Below, piece by piece: positions 56,901 through 63,946 of a DNA stretch of 64,000 nt. The stretch's first letter is position 1. Every line of letters starts with the position of its first letter. The position numbers and the translations under genes are program-made. The stretch spans positions 145,858 through 209,857 of the forward strand of contig NZ_LMRV01000066.1 in NCBI RefSeq assembly GCF_001428245.1. The letters run 5' to 3'. The notes beneath the pieces are model-generated. The model was not told the DNA's origin, did not search any database, and saw nothing but the letters and a program-made list of their open reading frames with translations. The stretch is from Paenibacillus sp. Soil522 (GTDB lineage: Bacteria; Bacillota; Bacilli; Paenibacillales; Paenibacillaceae).

Positions 56901-57226
56901 GCGGTTTGACCGGCGATCGTCAAGTTCGAGCCGGCGATTCTGAGCGACGATAGTAGATGAATCGTTCCGGACACCTGGAAAACGACGGTCCGATTCCCGG
57001 CGCTGACCGCATCACGCAGCGAACCGGGGCCCGAATCATTCAGATTGGTCACCTCATAGACATCTCCACCACGACCTCCCGTCGTGTAAATCCCACCGCC
57101 TTCGGCACCCGGAAAAGCGGGAATCCGTTCGGCGGTTACGGTTTCAGCCGAAGCGGCCGCAGGGCCGAACGGCAGCATCGCGCAGCATAACAAAGCGCAT
57201 AGCATTTTAGATAATTTTCCTCGCAT
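50984..57226 (-). CDS. Bifunctional secreted pectate lyase-pectinesterase (PL1 + CE8) with FN3, LamG, Ig and FIMAH-like modules
   Basis: ATG at 57226 follows GGAGG by 7 bases. 2080 residues: signal peptide (1-27); pectate lyase beta-helix of PL1 type (about 30-435: FPGAEGGGIYTTGGRGG, DHCSFSYSVDE, SSRNPRFAA as catalytic Arg region); calcium-type TDHDGMPDSWE; an Ig-like domain (about 445-530); a LamG/DUF1349-like sandwich (about 535-730); FN3; another LamG-like domain (to about 1010); four FN3 (about 1012-1372); CE8 (about 1380-1674: GQALAGYLTGDR, FQDTIFIAG, DFIYGPATAFF, GRPWRAYANV); FIVAR pair; three Ig-like OmpL47-type repeats (WYTVPVTVTL, WYTSDVTVSL); and a C-terminal helical module. One chain could demethylate and cut pectin. 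Confidence 0.88.
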   Translation of the reverse strand: MRGKLSKMLCALLCCAMLPFGPAAASAETVTAERIPAFPGAEGGGIYTTGGRGGDVYEVTNLNDSGPGSLRDAVSAGNRTVVFQVSGTIHLLSSLRIAGSNLTIAGQTAPGDGITVADYQTTLSADNVIIRYMRFRVGDKHPSEADAFGVRGHQNFIIDHCSFSYSVDETLSPYQNKNTTVQWSIISESMLHSTHAKGNHGYGGIFGGENATFHHNLIAHHSSRNPRFAADVGQTVDFRNNVIYNWGFKSVYGGENASVNMVNNYYKFGPDTRYGFTRNLIMDPPPATSKFYLDGNYMDGSPEVTADNWSGVSNVPDGVKLSSPVPFAEQVTMQSAEDAYQAVLAVAGASLPIRDSFDARVVNDVVNRTGRILNSPKEVGGILDYASAAAPDDTDHDGMPDSWELARGLNPIDAGDGKIVGADGYTNLEHYLNSISGSGSKNPLVSVTGPAPHALIETGSQIAIQAAASDPDGSVAKVEYYANDVKIGETSAAPHSFVWNNAPEGTYYLTARTIDNTGTATSSTAVPVHVNDQGSVSPWVLNDIGTVGIPGTASLKDGVFTVKSAGLIGGSADSFSYLYQPLQGNGEIIARVDDVSPITDGTQAGVMIRASLSPDSPAAAMTASFVKLGTAGRFLARTAQGAVMTEQQVDGFAAPGWVKLVRIDNRIDALLSQDGQLWTPVGSQTFEQLPETVYYGLALDAAKTNNDINNYNASHFSNVRLQQLTPFPAAPTGLKATGGASVGLTWSPVSGATGYLVKRSSIQGGPYSVIAETNQNTSFTDSTVTVGTTYYYVVSAMNGTGEGPNSGEVSATATGTAIISILDESLEDQNIGDQPAGYQVVPDPPTSTNWVKIDAIPEGTTGNTSQKVIQLYDQGNINTKLTRSFEPQTGLVTVEVDFMQPLIAGTARPIVILDKPAGNVAVELLVASTGIQYRSASGNLTLPNSTPLTAKKWYRFQIDLDVSGKTADVYINNEFMAKIPFYSTRVASIAAIHSFTPGTGRGNHFWDNVKVYLQPAPAPRGLAATIGNEQVQLRWNAASGATSYNVKRSLTDGGPYTPIARDIAETTYIDSGLTNDTTYYYVVTANNPVGESGNSNQIAATPILLPDKPAAPASLSSVPRNAQVSLEWAAVEGATSYTLKRSTVSGGPYTNVKTNMTGNAYTDNGLANGQTYYYVVTAVNIAGESVPSQEMAATPVAPLQSPSGLQAAAGDGQATITWQPVASAESYTVKRSTVSGGPYTPVATGLSGTAYTDTSLTNGTAYYYVVSANGGGTISSNSPQVRVIPAPANGTPAAPAVNLEAGNSQVRISWTASDGALSYNVKRSAALNGSFETIAANVAGTAYTDNGVTNGTKYYYSVTSLNAKGESIGSYPAAAVPAHTIVVAKDGTGDFTTIQAAINAIPANNTKRTVIYIRNGVYREQIVVPANKPYVSFIGESATGTILVYHLNVGSKHPDGTPMSTLETVTAVVQGNDFSAENMTFQNDSGQGTGQALAGYLTGDRSVFKNVRFLGFQDTIFIAGRMYFKECYIEGDVDFIYGPATAFFENNHLHSKRRGGYITAANTDQNNPYGYVFVGAKITADEGITSGYLGRPWRAYANVVFLDSWMDAFLAGPGWHNWGNPDNELTARYAEYNTSGPGNDPAHRVNWQKQLTPEEANAYTLQQVLKGSDGWDPSEDAVIPGAPTADRTLLTELLDQADAVVADYFTDDSYAAFQTALTSAKSVAANAKATQSEVDAAADSLKSALNGLIYKIAASVDSAVPNGNGWYTVPVTVTLSTYGSAEYKLNDEVSWHSYTKPIALDQEGAFTVSYRSKNSAGTAGSVHTATANIDRTAPVTTATVSPAAPNGSSGWYTSDVTVSLSVSDNLSGAAKSEYSLDDGATWQPYLSALTIDKDGKYTVSYRSTDNAGNVETTKTIGFNLDKTAPTITVSGVVYGTYSDSMDITPIITLSDNWSGVDGSKKTFTLDTYGIQQGETIQLFTLPLGTHTFMVTSSDLAGNTSSRSVLFHTTTSIQSMQALVTHFTNVRWIDNAGIAASLQSMLKANELEAFVNFVKAESGKQISSQAAGYLVRDAQYLLSKQ

Positions 57227-57493
57227 TAAAATGCCTCCACTTATAAGATCGATTTGTGTTACGATTGCATTTCCTCACTACTGATGAGTTCTAATTTGAT
57301 AGCGCATCACATAATTCCTCATCACCCTCCTTGCCGACTGCAAACAAGATCGATCACTTGCCTAATGAAATTGTAAGCGATATCAAATAGCATTCCTATT
57401 AGCGTACTTGTCTTTTCTTCTCCATAACTATTCTTTTCTTGCTTTTTGGAAGGTTGTTTATAAACCGCCTGTTCGCCGAACAAAAGTAAATAA
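57227..57493. other. Intergenic region upstream of the pectate lyase gene
   Basis: AT-rich with no gene. It should hold the promoter of the 2080-residue gene; GGAGG for its start is at about 57235. No clear hairpin ends the 57.5 kb gene. Confidence 0.5.
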
Positions 57494-58432
57494 CTAGCGT
57501 TTTACTTGTTTGTTTGATCGCGGGGGGACGGTTACAGTTACCGAGACCGTCGTCTTATTCCCCACTTTATCGGTTGCGTTGTATGTGATCGTGTAAACGC
57601 GTCCGGAACCAGTACCCGCTCGTTCTGCGCGCAGCATAAATGAAGTATCCGGACTACCGTACTGCGCTCCTTGTATATCATTCGGCTGATCTCCGTAGCC
57701 CAAGCCGTCGTCCGGTTCGTTGCTCGTTATGGAGGCCAGCACGACCGAATCGATCCCCGACATGCCATCGTCCGCATAGATGCTGGCATTTACGGTTTCC
57801 AACTGATGGTTCACCGGCAAGAGCGTTGTCTTGTCAAGAACGATACGAAGGGTCGGCGCCGTCTTGTCAATGTTGTTTACTGGTGCTGAAACCGTTCCTG
57901 TATTTCCCGCCCTATCCATGAATTCAAACGTAAAGCTGCCATTCTGACTGAACGTATAGCTGGAAGTCCCATTGTTATTGATTATCGTCACTTGCTCATT
58001 CGGCTCGATCGTGGCTATAACATCCTGATTAGTCATCGCCGTGGTGCTGTATACCACCTTGGCTGTCGGAGCTGCGGTATCTATGGCTAATGTTCGATAA
58101 GCCCATTCCGACCAAGCCCCCCGGGTATCCATCGTCCGAACTCGGATGCTCCAGAGCTCGTTATCCTGCATGGCGGGAGCTTTATAGGACGTCTCGGTAC
58201 CGGCCACCTCCCCGGTATCAGAAGCGGTCGTCTGCCAATTGTCCGTCGATCCTTGCACCTGATAAGCATGCTGTGCGTCGCCGGCATCCGCATCACTGAA
58301 GCTCCACGTGAACGTGAATGTCGGAGTGTTTACATTTAAATATTGCCCGTCCGTATAGGATGTCAGGGTTGTAACCGGAGGCGTATTCGGAATTGCGTCT
58401 GTTAACGGAATGATGCCTGTGCGCAGCGGGTT
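57494..58432 (-). pseudogene. Ig-like C-terminal module cut off from the CE8 gene by an in-frame TGA
   Basis: Directly after the TGA at 58433-58435 the same frame runs on for 313 codons: NPLRTGIIPLTDAIPNTPPV, then Ig-like blocks (FTWSFSDADAGDAQHAYQVQ, ITSNEPDDGLGYGDQPNDIQ, VYTITYNATDKVGN) to the stop at 57494. Paralogues have GTDGWDP at the break, so a Trp TGG to TGA change is the likely cause. It has no start codon or ribosome site. A fragment of the tail also ends the relic at 45.3-45.6 kb. Confidence 0.78.
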
Positions 58433-60676
58433 TCAGTTGTCAGTCCCTTTCATTACGTTTTGTACCGTGTACTGACTTGCTTCCTCCGGTGTTAGCTGTT
58501 TCGACCAGCCTGCACGCGCTTTCGGATTCGCACCCGGTCCCCGGCTGTTATACTCAAAGTATCTGGCCGTTTTCTCCTTGGTCGAATCACCCCAGTTATT
58601 CCAGCCGTAAGGGGCGATCGACGAGTCGATCATCGTGTCGATGAAGGTTACTGCAGCGTACGGACGCCACGGTCTTCCGAAGTAGACGTTCTTGACCCCC
58701 GGATTGGAGGTGATCTTCGAATTTACAAAGACATACCCGTAGGTTGTAGTCTCCGGCGTACTTGCCGCGGTTATATAACCGCCGTTCAGGCGATTGTTGT
58801 GCAGCTCATTGTTTTCGAAGAACGCGGTCGCCGGACCATAAATATAATCGACGTCGCCTTCGATATAGCAGTCTTTGAAATACTGCCGTCTCTCAATGTA
58901 GATCGTATCCTGGAAGCCGAGGAAACGGACATTTTTGTATACACCGCGGTCCCCGCTTAGAAAACCGGCGAGCGCCTGACCGGTGCCTTGACCGGAGTCG
59001 TTCTGGATGGTCATGTTTTCGGCCGAAAAATCTTTGCCTTGCACGACGGCCGTGACCGTTTCGAGGGTACTATACGGCGTACCGTCAGGTTTCTTCGAAT
59101 TCACGTTTAGATTGTAGACGAGAATCGTGCCGGTTGCGCTTTCGCCGACAAGGCTAACATACGGCTTGTTTGCCGGTACGACAATTTGCTCTCGATAGAC
59201 GCCGTTGCGAATATAGATAACGGTCCTTTTGGTGTTATTGGCCGGAATCGCATTAATCGCAGCCTGAATCGTTGTAAAATCACCCGTTCCATCATTCGCG
59301 ACGACCAAAACATCCGCCGGGGTGACAGCGATCGGTTCAGAATGATAGCTTTCTCCAAGGGCGTTTACCGCTGATATTACATAATCGTAGGTTACGCCAT
59401 TTACAATTCCTGTCGAGCCGCCGGCTGAAATCTTGTCGAAATCCGGAGCCCATACGCCGGCAGCGTTGGTATAAAACTTGATGGTATTGCTCCCCGCATT
59501 CAAGGATACATTCACCGTAATCGTGTCGACCGTGTTTCCCGTAGATGGAAAACTTACACTCGTGGCAGCGCCTCCGTTAACGCTCAATAATGCGGTCCTG
59601 GCGGTCGAATCCCCGTTCAAATAATAGATGGTCATCGATTGTGTTCCGGTAGTGCCTGTATTGACGCCGTTAAATTGCAGCGTTCCGGAATTGTTGCCTA
59701 CATTAACTACTTTATTGCCGCCTGAACAAGCTGAGCAAGCGACTATGGACGCGCCGCCCGCAAGCGTGTTGCCCGCAGCTTCGGCTTCTGCCTCCCACGC
59801 CGGCGGTCCAGCCGGTACCTCCGCGTCCTGATAGCTTGTACCGGGAATACCAGTCGCAATCGTCTCGTATTGACCACTGCCGAATGCACCACGTTTGACG
59901 GTATACGATACCGCCCCGCTAACCTCTCGCCAGGTCAATATGACCTGGGCATCGCCGGCCACAGCTTGAACGCCCTCCGGAATCCCAGGTGCTCCGCTCG
60001 GCGCAGGGACTACCTGAACGGATGCGGAATTGGCGCTTGCAGTCGTCGGGCTTGCGGCCGATACGACATAGTAATACCTGGTGCCGTTGCTTACCGTTGA
60101 ATCTGTATATTGGAGATCTGTTACACCCGAAACAACCGTCTCATAGTTTTGGCCATTATCCGTACTGCGTTTTACATTATATGATTCTGCTCCGGCGACC
60201 GGGTTCCAACGGATCGTCGCCCGACCGTCGCCGCTTATGGCCGTCAAACCGGTTGGTGCGTCGAGCGGCGCCATCGGTACAACGGCGGCATCGGCAGAAG
60301 GCGCGCTTTCCCCTCCAACACTGACGGATGTGACCTTATAATAGTATCTAGTACCGTTGTCCAGTCCGAAATCACGATACTTGGTGTCCATTACGTCGGC
60401 AATTTTGGAGTAGGCTCCTGCAGGATCGGTGCTCCGGTAAAGCCCATATGCGATGACCGGATACCCTTCAACCGGCGGATTCCAGGTCAGATCTGCTTGG
60501 CTGTTTCTGGGCTTTGCCATCAGATTGGTCGGTACGCCGGACAGACTCGGAATATCTTCGGCAAACGCTACACTTGAAGCCATGGGGCTTCCGATCTGAA
60601 TCCATGAAAGCAATAACAGCAAACATACAATAGCCGAAATACTTTTTCTTATAAACTCCTCCAAATTCTTCGTCAT
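58433..60676 (-). CDS. Secreted pectinesterase (CE8) with FN3 modules and an inserted CBM
   Basis: ATG at 60676 (or TTG 60688) lacks a clear ribosome site. About 747 residues: signal peptide (VAFA-EDI); FN3-1 (about 50-135); FN3-2 (about 140-230); FN3-3 (235-460) interrupted after TSYQDAEVPAG by a CBM35/CBM6-like module (297-424: WEAEAEAAGNTLAGGASIVA, SLNAGSNTIKFYTNAAG, DKISAGG) and resumed at VNGVTYDYVISAVN; CE8 (about 460-745) with GQALAGFLSGDRG, FQDTIYIERR, DYIYGPATAFF and GRPWRPYAAV. The catalytic domain is complete, but the original C-terminal Ig module is lost to a TGA. It is near-identical in the CE8 part to the 2080-residue protein. Confidence 0.85.
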   Translation of the reverse strand: MTKNLEEFIRKSISAIVCLLLLLSWIQIGSPMASSVAFAEDIPSLSGVPTNLMAKPRNSQADLTWNPPVEGYPVIAYGLYRSTDPAGAYSKIADVMDTKYRDFGLDNGTRYYYKVTSVSVGGESAPSADAAVVPMAPLDAPTGLTAISGDGRATIRWNPVAGAESYNVKRSTDNGQNYETVVSGVTDLQYTDSTVSNGTRYYYVVSAASPTTASANSASVQVVPAPSGAPGIPEGVQAVAGDAQVILTWREVSGAVSYTVKRGAFGSGQYETIATGIPGTSYQDAEVPAGPPAWEAEAEAAGNTLAGGASIVACSACSGGNKVVNVGNNSGTLQFNGVNTGTTGTQSMTIYYLNGDSTARTALLSVNGGAATSVSFPSTGNTVDTITVNVSLNAGSNTIKFYTNAAGVWAPDFDKISAGGSTGIVNGVTYDYVISAVNALGESYHSEPIAVTPADVLVVANDGTGDFTTIQAAINAIPANNTKRTVIYIRNGVYREQIVVPANKPYVSLVGESATGTILVYNLNVNSKKPDGTPYSTLETVTAVVQGKDFSAENMTIQNDSGQGTGQALAGFLSGDRGVYKNVRFLGFQDTIYIERRQYFKDCYIEGDVDYIYGPATAFFENNELHNNRLNGGYITAASTPETTTYGYVFVNSKITSNPGVKNVYFGRPWRPYAAVTFIDTMIDSSIAPYGWNNWGDSTKEKTARYFEYNSRGPGANPKARAGWSKQLTPEEASQYTVQNVMKGTDN

Positions 60677-60702
60677 GATTGAATACAAAAAATAGTTGTG
60701 CT

Positions 60703-60732
60703 CTACAAAATTTCAACCATTTTTCGCCGCAT
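60703..60732 (-). other. Nine-codon mini-frame with a strong ribosome binding site upstream of the CE8 gene
   Basis: AAAGGAGGTG (60735-60744, complement) lies 2 bases before ATG CGG CGA AAA ATG GTT GAA ATT TTG TAG, encoding MRRKMVEIL. The stop is 26 bases before the CE8 ATG, which has no ribosome site of its own. It could be a translated leader coupled to the enzyme, or the remains of the original start after a frameshift. Confidence 0.35.
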
Positions 60733-60779
60733 GCACCTCCTTTGTAATCGCTTTTATTTATAATGAGACTTTTGACGGG

Positions 60780-61150
60780 GCAACCCGAATTTAACGTTGC
60801 GTAACCGGGATTGATTACAAATCAGCGGACGAGAGGCTTCCTTTATTCTCGAAACCAGGCGAGGTGCGATTTGCGCGGTATCCACCAACTGCTGCCAGGA
60901 CACCAAACAAATTAACTGCCTGACTCTCATTGCCTGCAGCAGTCGCAATAATAACCGCCAACCACCGCCTCGCCCGGCGTTCCGTAATTGATTTTTCCCG
61001 CTTGCGTATTGACGTCAACTATACCGTTTAATCCTGCAGCAAGCGGAAAAGCGCTGTCCTGAATGACAACCGAGGTTTGGCCGCGATATTACCAAAGTCT
61101 CCTTCATTCGCCTTACTGAGGCGCTTTTAATTTTTCGCCTTTGGTCTGCA
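60780..61150 (-). pseudogene. Relics of CE12-SLH tail and of another secreted protein
   Basis: At about 60820-60920 the minus strand reads VSWQQLVDTAQIAPRLVSRI, a copy of the SLH-linked tail of the CE12 gene downstream (VSWQQMVDTAQIAPHLVSKV). At about 60960-61075 it reads SVVIQDSAFPLAAGLNGIVD and TQAGKINYGTPGEAVVGG, a secreted beta-sandwich type I do not identify. Both have stops and shifts. Confidence 0.6.
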
Positions 61151-61188
61151 ATTCAAGATCCTAAGATCTCAATCATGTTTAAACATAC

Positions 61189-63300
61189 CTATTTTAGAAA
61201 AGAGACATCGTTTTCAACATTTACAGCCTGTTGGAGAACCCACATGAAGTACAGGGCTTTAGCAGCTTTTTCTCGGGTTACTGTCACTTTCGGTTCAAAC
61301 TCTGTACCGTTAACCACTTGTCCCCTGCCAATTCCTTTTTCGGATCGGATAAGGCCCAGTTCATAGGCTTCCTTTACCTTAGAAACTAAGTGAGGTGCGA
61401 TTTGCGCGGTATCCACCATCTGCTGCCAGGAAACCAGAGGATAATACATCACGCCTCTGGCACCGGGATCCAGATACGGATCATAATCCGGGTCACCGGG
61501 TACCACAGCTGTTCCGTTATAATCGGTCATGTACTTGGGCTTACTGGTGAACTTCGCATGATACGCGTCAACCAGAATAGCGCCCATTATTTCCCTGGAA
61601 AGCTCCCCATTCGGGTAGCCGGCGAATGTCGATTTTTCCAAATTCATCAGCTTGGAAATACATCGAATGAAATCGCCAACGGTCATCTCCTCATCCGGAT
61701 TAAAGTTGCCGTTAGGATCCTTGCTCATTACTCCCAGCTGAATCAACTTCTCAATCTGATTGCGGTAATAAGCGCCTTCACCGATCGTTGTATCGTCAGC
61801 CATTTCGGGGAAAATGCTCGACCAGACTCCTGTTAAGGCTGCAAGTTTTACCTCATCTTTCATATAAGAGACAATCGCAGCAGCTGTGGAGTCGCCGGCT
61901 TTTCCCTTTTTCACGAGTTCGGTCACAATGATCCGCGCGAATTGTTTGGCCAAAGCTTCTTTATAATGAGTCCCGTCAACCTTATTCGCCGGATGACCAT
62001 TGGCGTAACTTCCGTTGCTCGTCTTTCCAGGCGTTTCTCCCGCTTCAATAGACATGTAGACGGCTGTCGTCGCTTCCACGCCGATCTCGTTATAATACTT
62101 TATACTCTCCGCATTAAGATCGATAAGCGTAACTCCTACTTCTTCCGCCGACCTTTTCATAATATCGGGGAACATTCGGTTTTTAAAAGAGTTGGTATAA
62201 ATATATCCGGGAGCTGCATCCCCTTTAACCCTGGACATCGGTGTTACAAAGACAGGGATCATGCCCTGGGCCCGGATTGCAGGCAGGTATACTTCTTTTA
62301 TATAGGTTTCATACATCGCTTCTGTCGACCCTCTGCCATAACGCCTGAACTCATCAGTGCTCTCATCATTGTGTCCGAACTGAATGAACACATAGTCCCC
62401 GATTCTGCCGCTCATTAGAATATCATTCAGCCGTCCCTCCGTGTAAGCACTCTTGAACGAACGTCCACCCATAGAATAGTTAATCACATTCACTTTGCGC
62501 AGATTAAACATGGAGTCGATGATTTGGCCCCAGCCGCTCATCGGCGTTTCATCGAAGGTGTAGGATTTGACCGTTGAATCCCCGAGTAGAAATATGGTCG
62601 GAAGACTTCCGTCCTCTCGCTGCTGCGGCGGGATAGGCTGCAGGATAATTTCTTCAATACCGACGGGAGTATTGATTTTGTTCGGTTCAATTTCAATATC
62701 GAGATAGTCCCGTCCGTTTACATACTTATAGGTCCACTCCTTGCCGCGCGCTGCTGCGGTATACTTTATGGGCACCAACTTAGCTGCATCCCAGAACCCG
62801 CCTTTCAGCAGACGGCTGGTCTGCATGCCCGACACCGATACCGTTGTGTCCGCAGCGTCGGACGTGGTTTTCACATATACGCTATAAGCACCGGGAGGGA
62901 CCGCAATACGGAATGCCATGCCATAATTATTATAGTTATCTTTCTCATATTTCGGTTCTGCATAGAAACTAGGCTCCGTTATGAAAAATCCTGTACCATC
63001 CGAAGTAATGGAAGCCGTATGAACTTCCCTGGGCGGCATAGCGCTCGTCTCATAAACAAAACCGTATCCTACAGTGGAGTTATACAGCGGTGCACCGTTA
63101 TTCACATCATAGGTGACAGATTGATACCCGGGTTTTTCTTGGTTAGTAAAGTTGAATTTGTAGGGACTTTCCATCGAAGTAAGAGTACTTCCCTCTGCAT
63201 TACCAGTCATGGCTGCTGCCGCTTCTGTTCTGCTTAAGCATGGAGTCAGGACCGCCACTAGAAGAAGAGACGACAGAGCCACATTCCAGAACTTTCTCAC
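61189..63300 (-). CDS. Secreted rhamnogalacturonan acetylesterase-like SGNH enzyme with SLH-like C-terminus (copy 2)
   Basis: GTG start at 63300 with AAAGGGAG before it; 703 residues. The signal peptide, galactose-binding-like domain, SGNH blocks (LLGDSTVKSYTFDETPM, FGHNDEST, DGTHYKE) and SLH-like repeats (YRNQIEKLIQLGVM, GELSREIMGAILVDAY, REKAAKALYFMW) are all as in copy 1 at 35.2 kb. By eye the two are about 80-90 percent identical, with substitutions at conservative sites, so both were kept under selection. It diverges from a truncated AraC gene at 63562. Its role is rhamnogalacturonan deacetylation at the cell surface (inferred). Confidence 0.88.
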   Translation of the reverse strand: MRKFWNVALSSLLLVAVLTPCLSRTEAAAAMTGNAEGSTLTSMESPYKFNFTNQEKPGYQSVTYDVNNGAPLYNSTVGYGFVYETSAMPPREVHTASITSDGTGFFITEPSFYAEPKYEKDNYNNYGMAFRIAVPPGAYSVYVKTTSDAADTTVSVSGMQTSRLLKGGFWDAAKLVPIKYTAAARGKEWTYKYVNGRDYLDIEIEPNKINTPVGIEEIILQPIPPQQREDGSLPTIFLLGDSTVKSYTFDETPMSGWGQIIDSMFNLRKVNVINYSMGGRSFKSAYTEGRLNDILMSGRIGDYVFIQFGHNDESTDEFRRYGRGSTEAMYETYIKEVYLPAIRAQGMIPVFVTPMSRVKGDAAPGYIYTNSFKNRMFPDIMKRSAEEVGVTLIDLNAESIKYYNEIGVEATTAVYMSIEAGETPGKTSNGSYANGHPANKVDGTHYKEALAKQFARIIVTELVKKGKAGDSTAAAIVSYMKDEVKLAALTGVWSSIFPEMADDTTIGEGAYYRNQIEKLIQLGVMSKDPNGNFNPDEEMTVGDFIRCISKLMNLEKSTFAGYPNGELSREIMGAILVDAYHAKFTSKPKYMTDYNGTAVVPGDPDYDPYLDPGARGVMYYPLVSWQQMVDTAQIAPHLVSKVKEAYELGLIRSEKGIGRGQVVNGTEFEPKVTVTREKAAKALYFMWVLQQAVNVENDVSFLK

Positions 63301-63561
63301 CGACTACACTCCCTTTCACGGATCGAATCGAAGTTTATATAACATATAAAACAAAGTACAAAAGTCGATTCCACTCCTTCCCATTCCGTAACTTCTTATT
63401 TTGAAAGCGTATACAGACGAGCTGCTTTTTTATTTTACTTTCTCTTTTATCCAATTCAAATGCTCATTTCATTCTTTTTTTTAACCATTTGTAATAATCG
63501 TGTTATTAAAGGAAGCTTTTTTGATAGAATAACGGCAAACCATTATAGGGGGCATGCTTCT
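63301..63561. promoter_or_regulatory. Divergent control region, copy 2
   Basis: No gene. TTTTTTGATAGAATAACG and ACCATTTGTAATAATC parallel the control region at 40.4-40.5 kb. It should drive the CE12-SLH gene on the minus strand. Confidence 0.45.
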
Positions 63562-63666
63562 TTGGCATACAAAGTCGGTTTCCCGGATTTTATAAGCACA
63601 TTGCAAGTAATTAGCTTTCATTTTCGAGTAGCGGAACCCGGATGGAAATATCCCGACCATGAATAG
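63562..63666 (+). pseudogene. AraC regulator N-terminal relic
   Basis: TTG then AYKVGFPDFISTLQVISFHF and RVAEPGWKYPDHE and stop TAG at 63664. It copies residues 2-34 of the regulator at 40549 (LAYKVSFPDIMSTLQLIGFH), but ends where the cupin continues. A GGGGG-type site precedes the TTG. Confidence 0.8.
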
Positions 63667-63698
63667 GTTTAAACTATATGGATAAGATTGATTAAAAG

Positions 63699-63730
63699 CA
63701 AAAAAACCTGAACCTTTACGGGTTCAGGCA
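63699..63730 (-). terminator. Rho-independent terminator on the minus strand
   Basis: CCTGAACC (63707-63714) pairs with GGTTCAGG (63721-63728) over 6 bases; the minus strand continues with seven T (complement of 63700-63706). It would end a gene entering from the right of the window, whose C-terminal part may be 63778-63996. Confidence 0.8.
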
Positions 63731-63777
63731 ATTCCAGACACGACAAATTATGTTAAAATCATACGACATTTTATCTT

Positions 63778-63920
63778 CTAACTACCGACATAATTAAACA
63801 CAGCTTGCACCACACAGCGGCCTCCTTTGTCCACTGTAACATCTTTTGTCACTAAATGAAGCCCTAAAAGAGAGCCCTGCAAAACGAATACAGTTTCTGT
63901 AAAATACAGCCCAATGCCGC
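63778..63920 (-). pseudogene. Unidentified C-terminal fragment at the right edge
   Basis: Minus frame reads LYFTETVFVLQGSLLGLHLV and TKDVTVDKGGRCVVQAVFNY then stop. I do not recognise it. Above 63920 the frame crosses a palindrome that looks like a different element, so the fragment is probably broken there. Confidence 0.35.
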
Positions 63921-63946
63921 GTAGGCATTGGGTTTGTTGTATAATG
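63910..63946 (+). promoter_or_regulatory. Hairpin followed by -10 box, IS1182-end-like
   Basis: CCCAATGCC (63910-63918) pairs with GGCATTGGG (63924-63932), then TTTGTTGTATAATGGG with -10 TATAAT. The layout (hairpin, T-tract, TATAAT) is the same as in the left end of the IS1182 element at 41568-41620. An element may start here and continue beyond the window. Confidence 0.4.
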
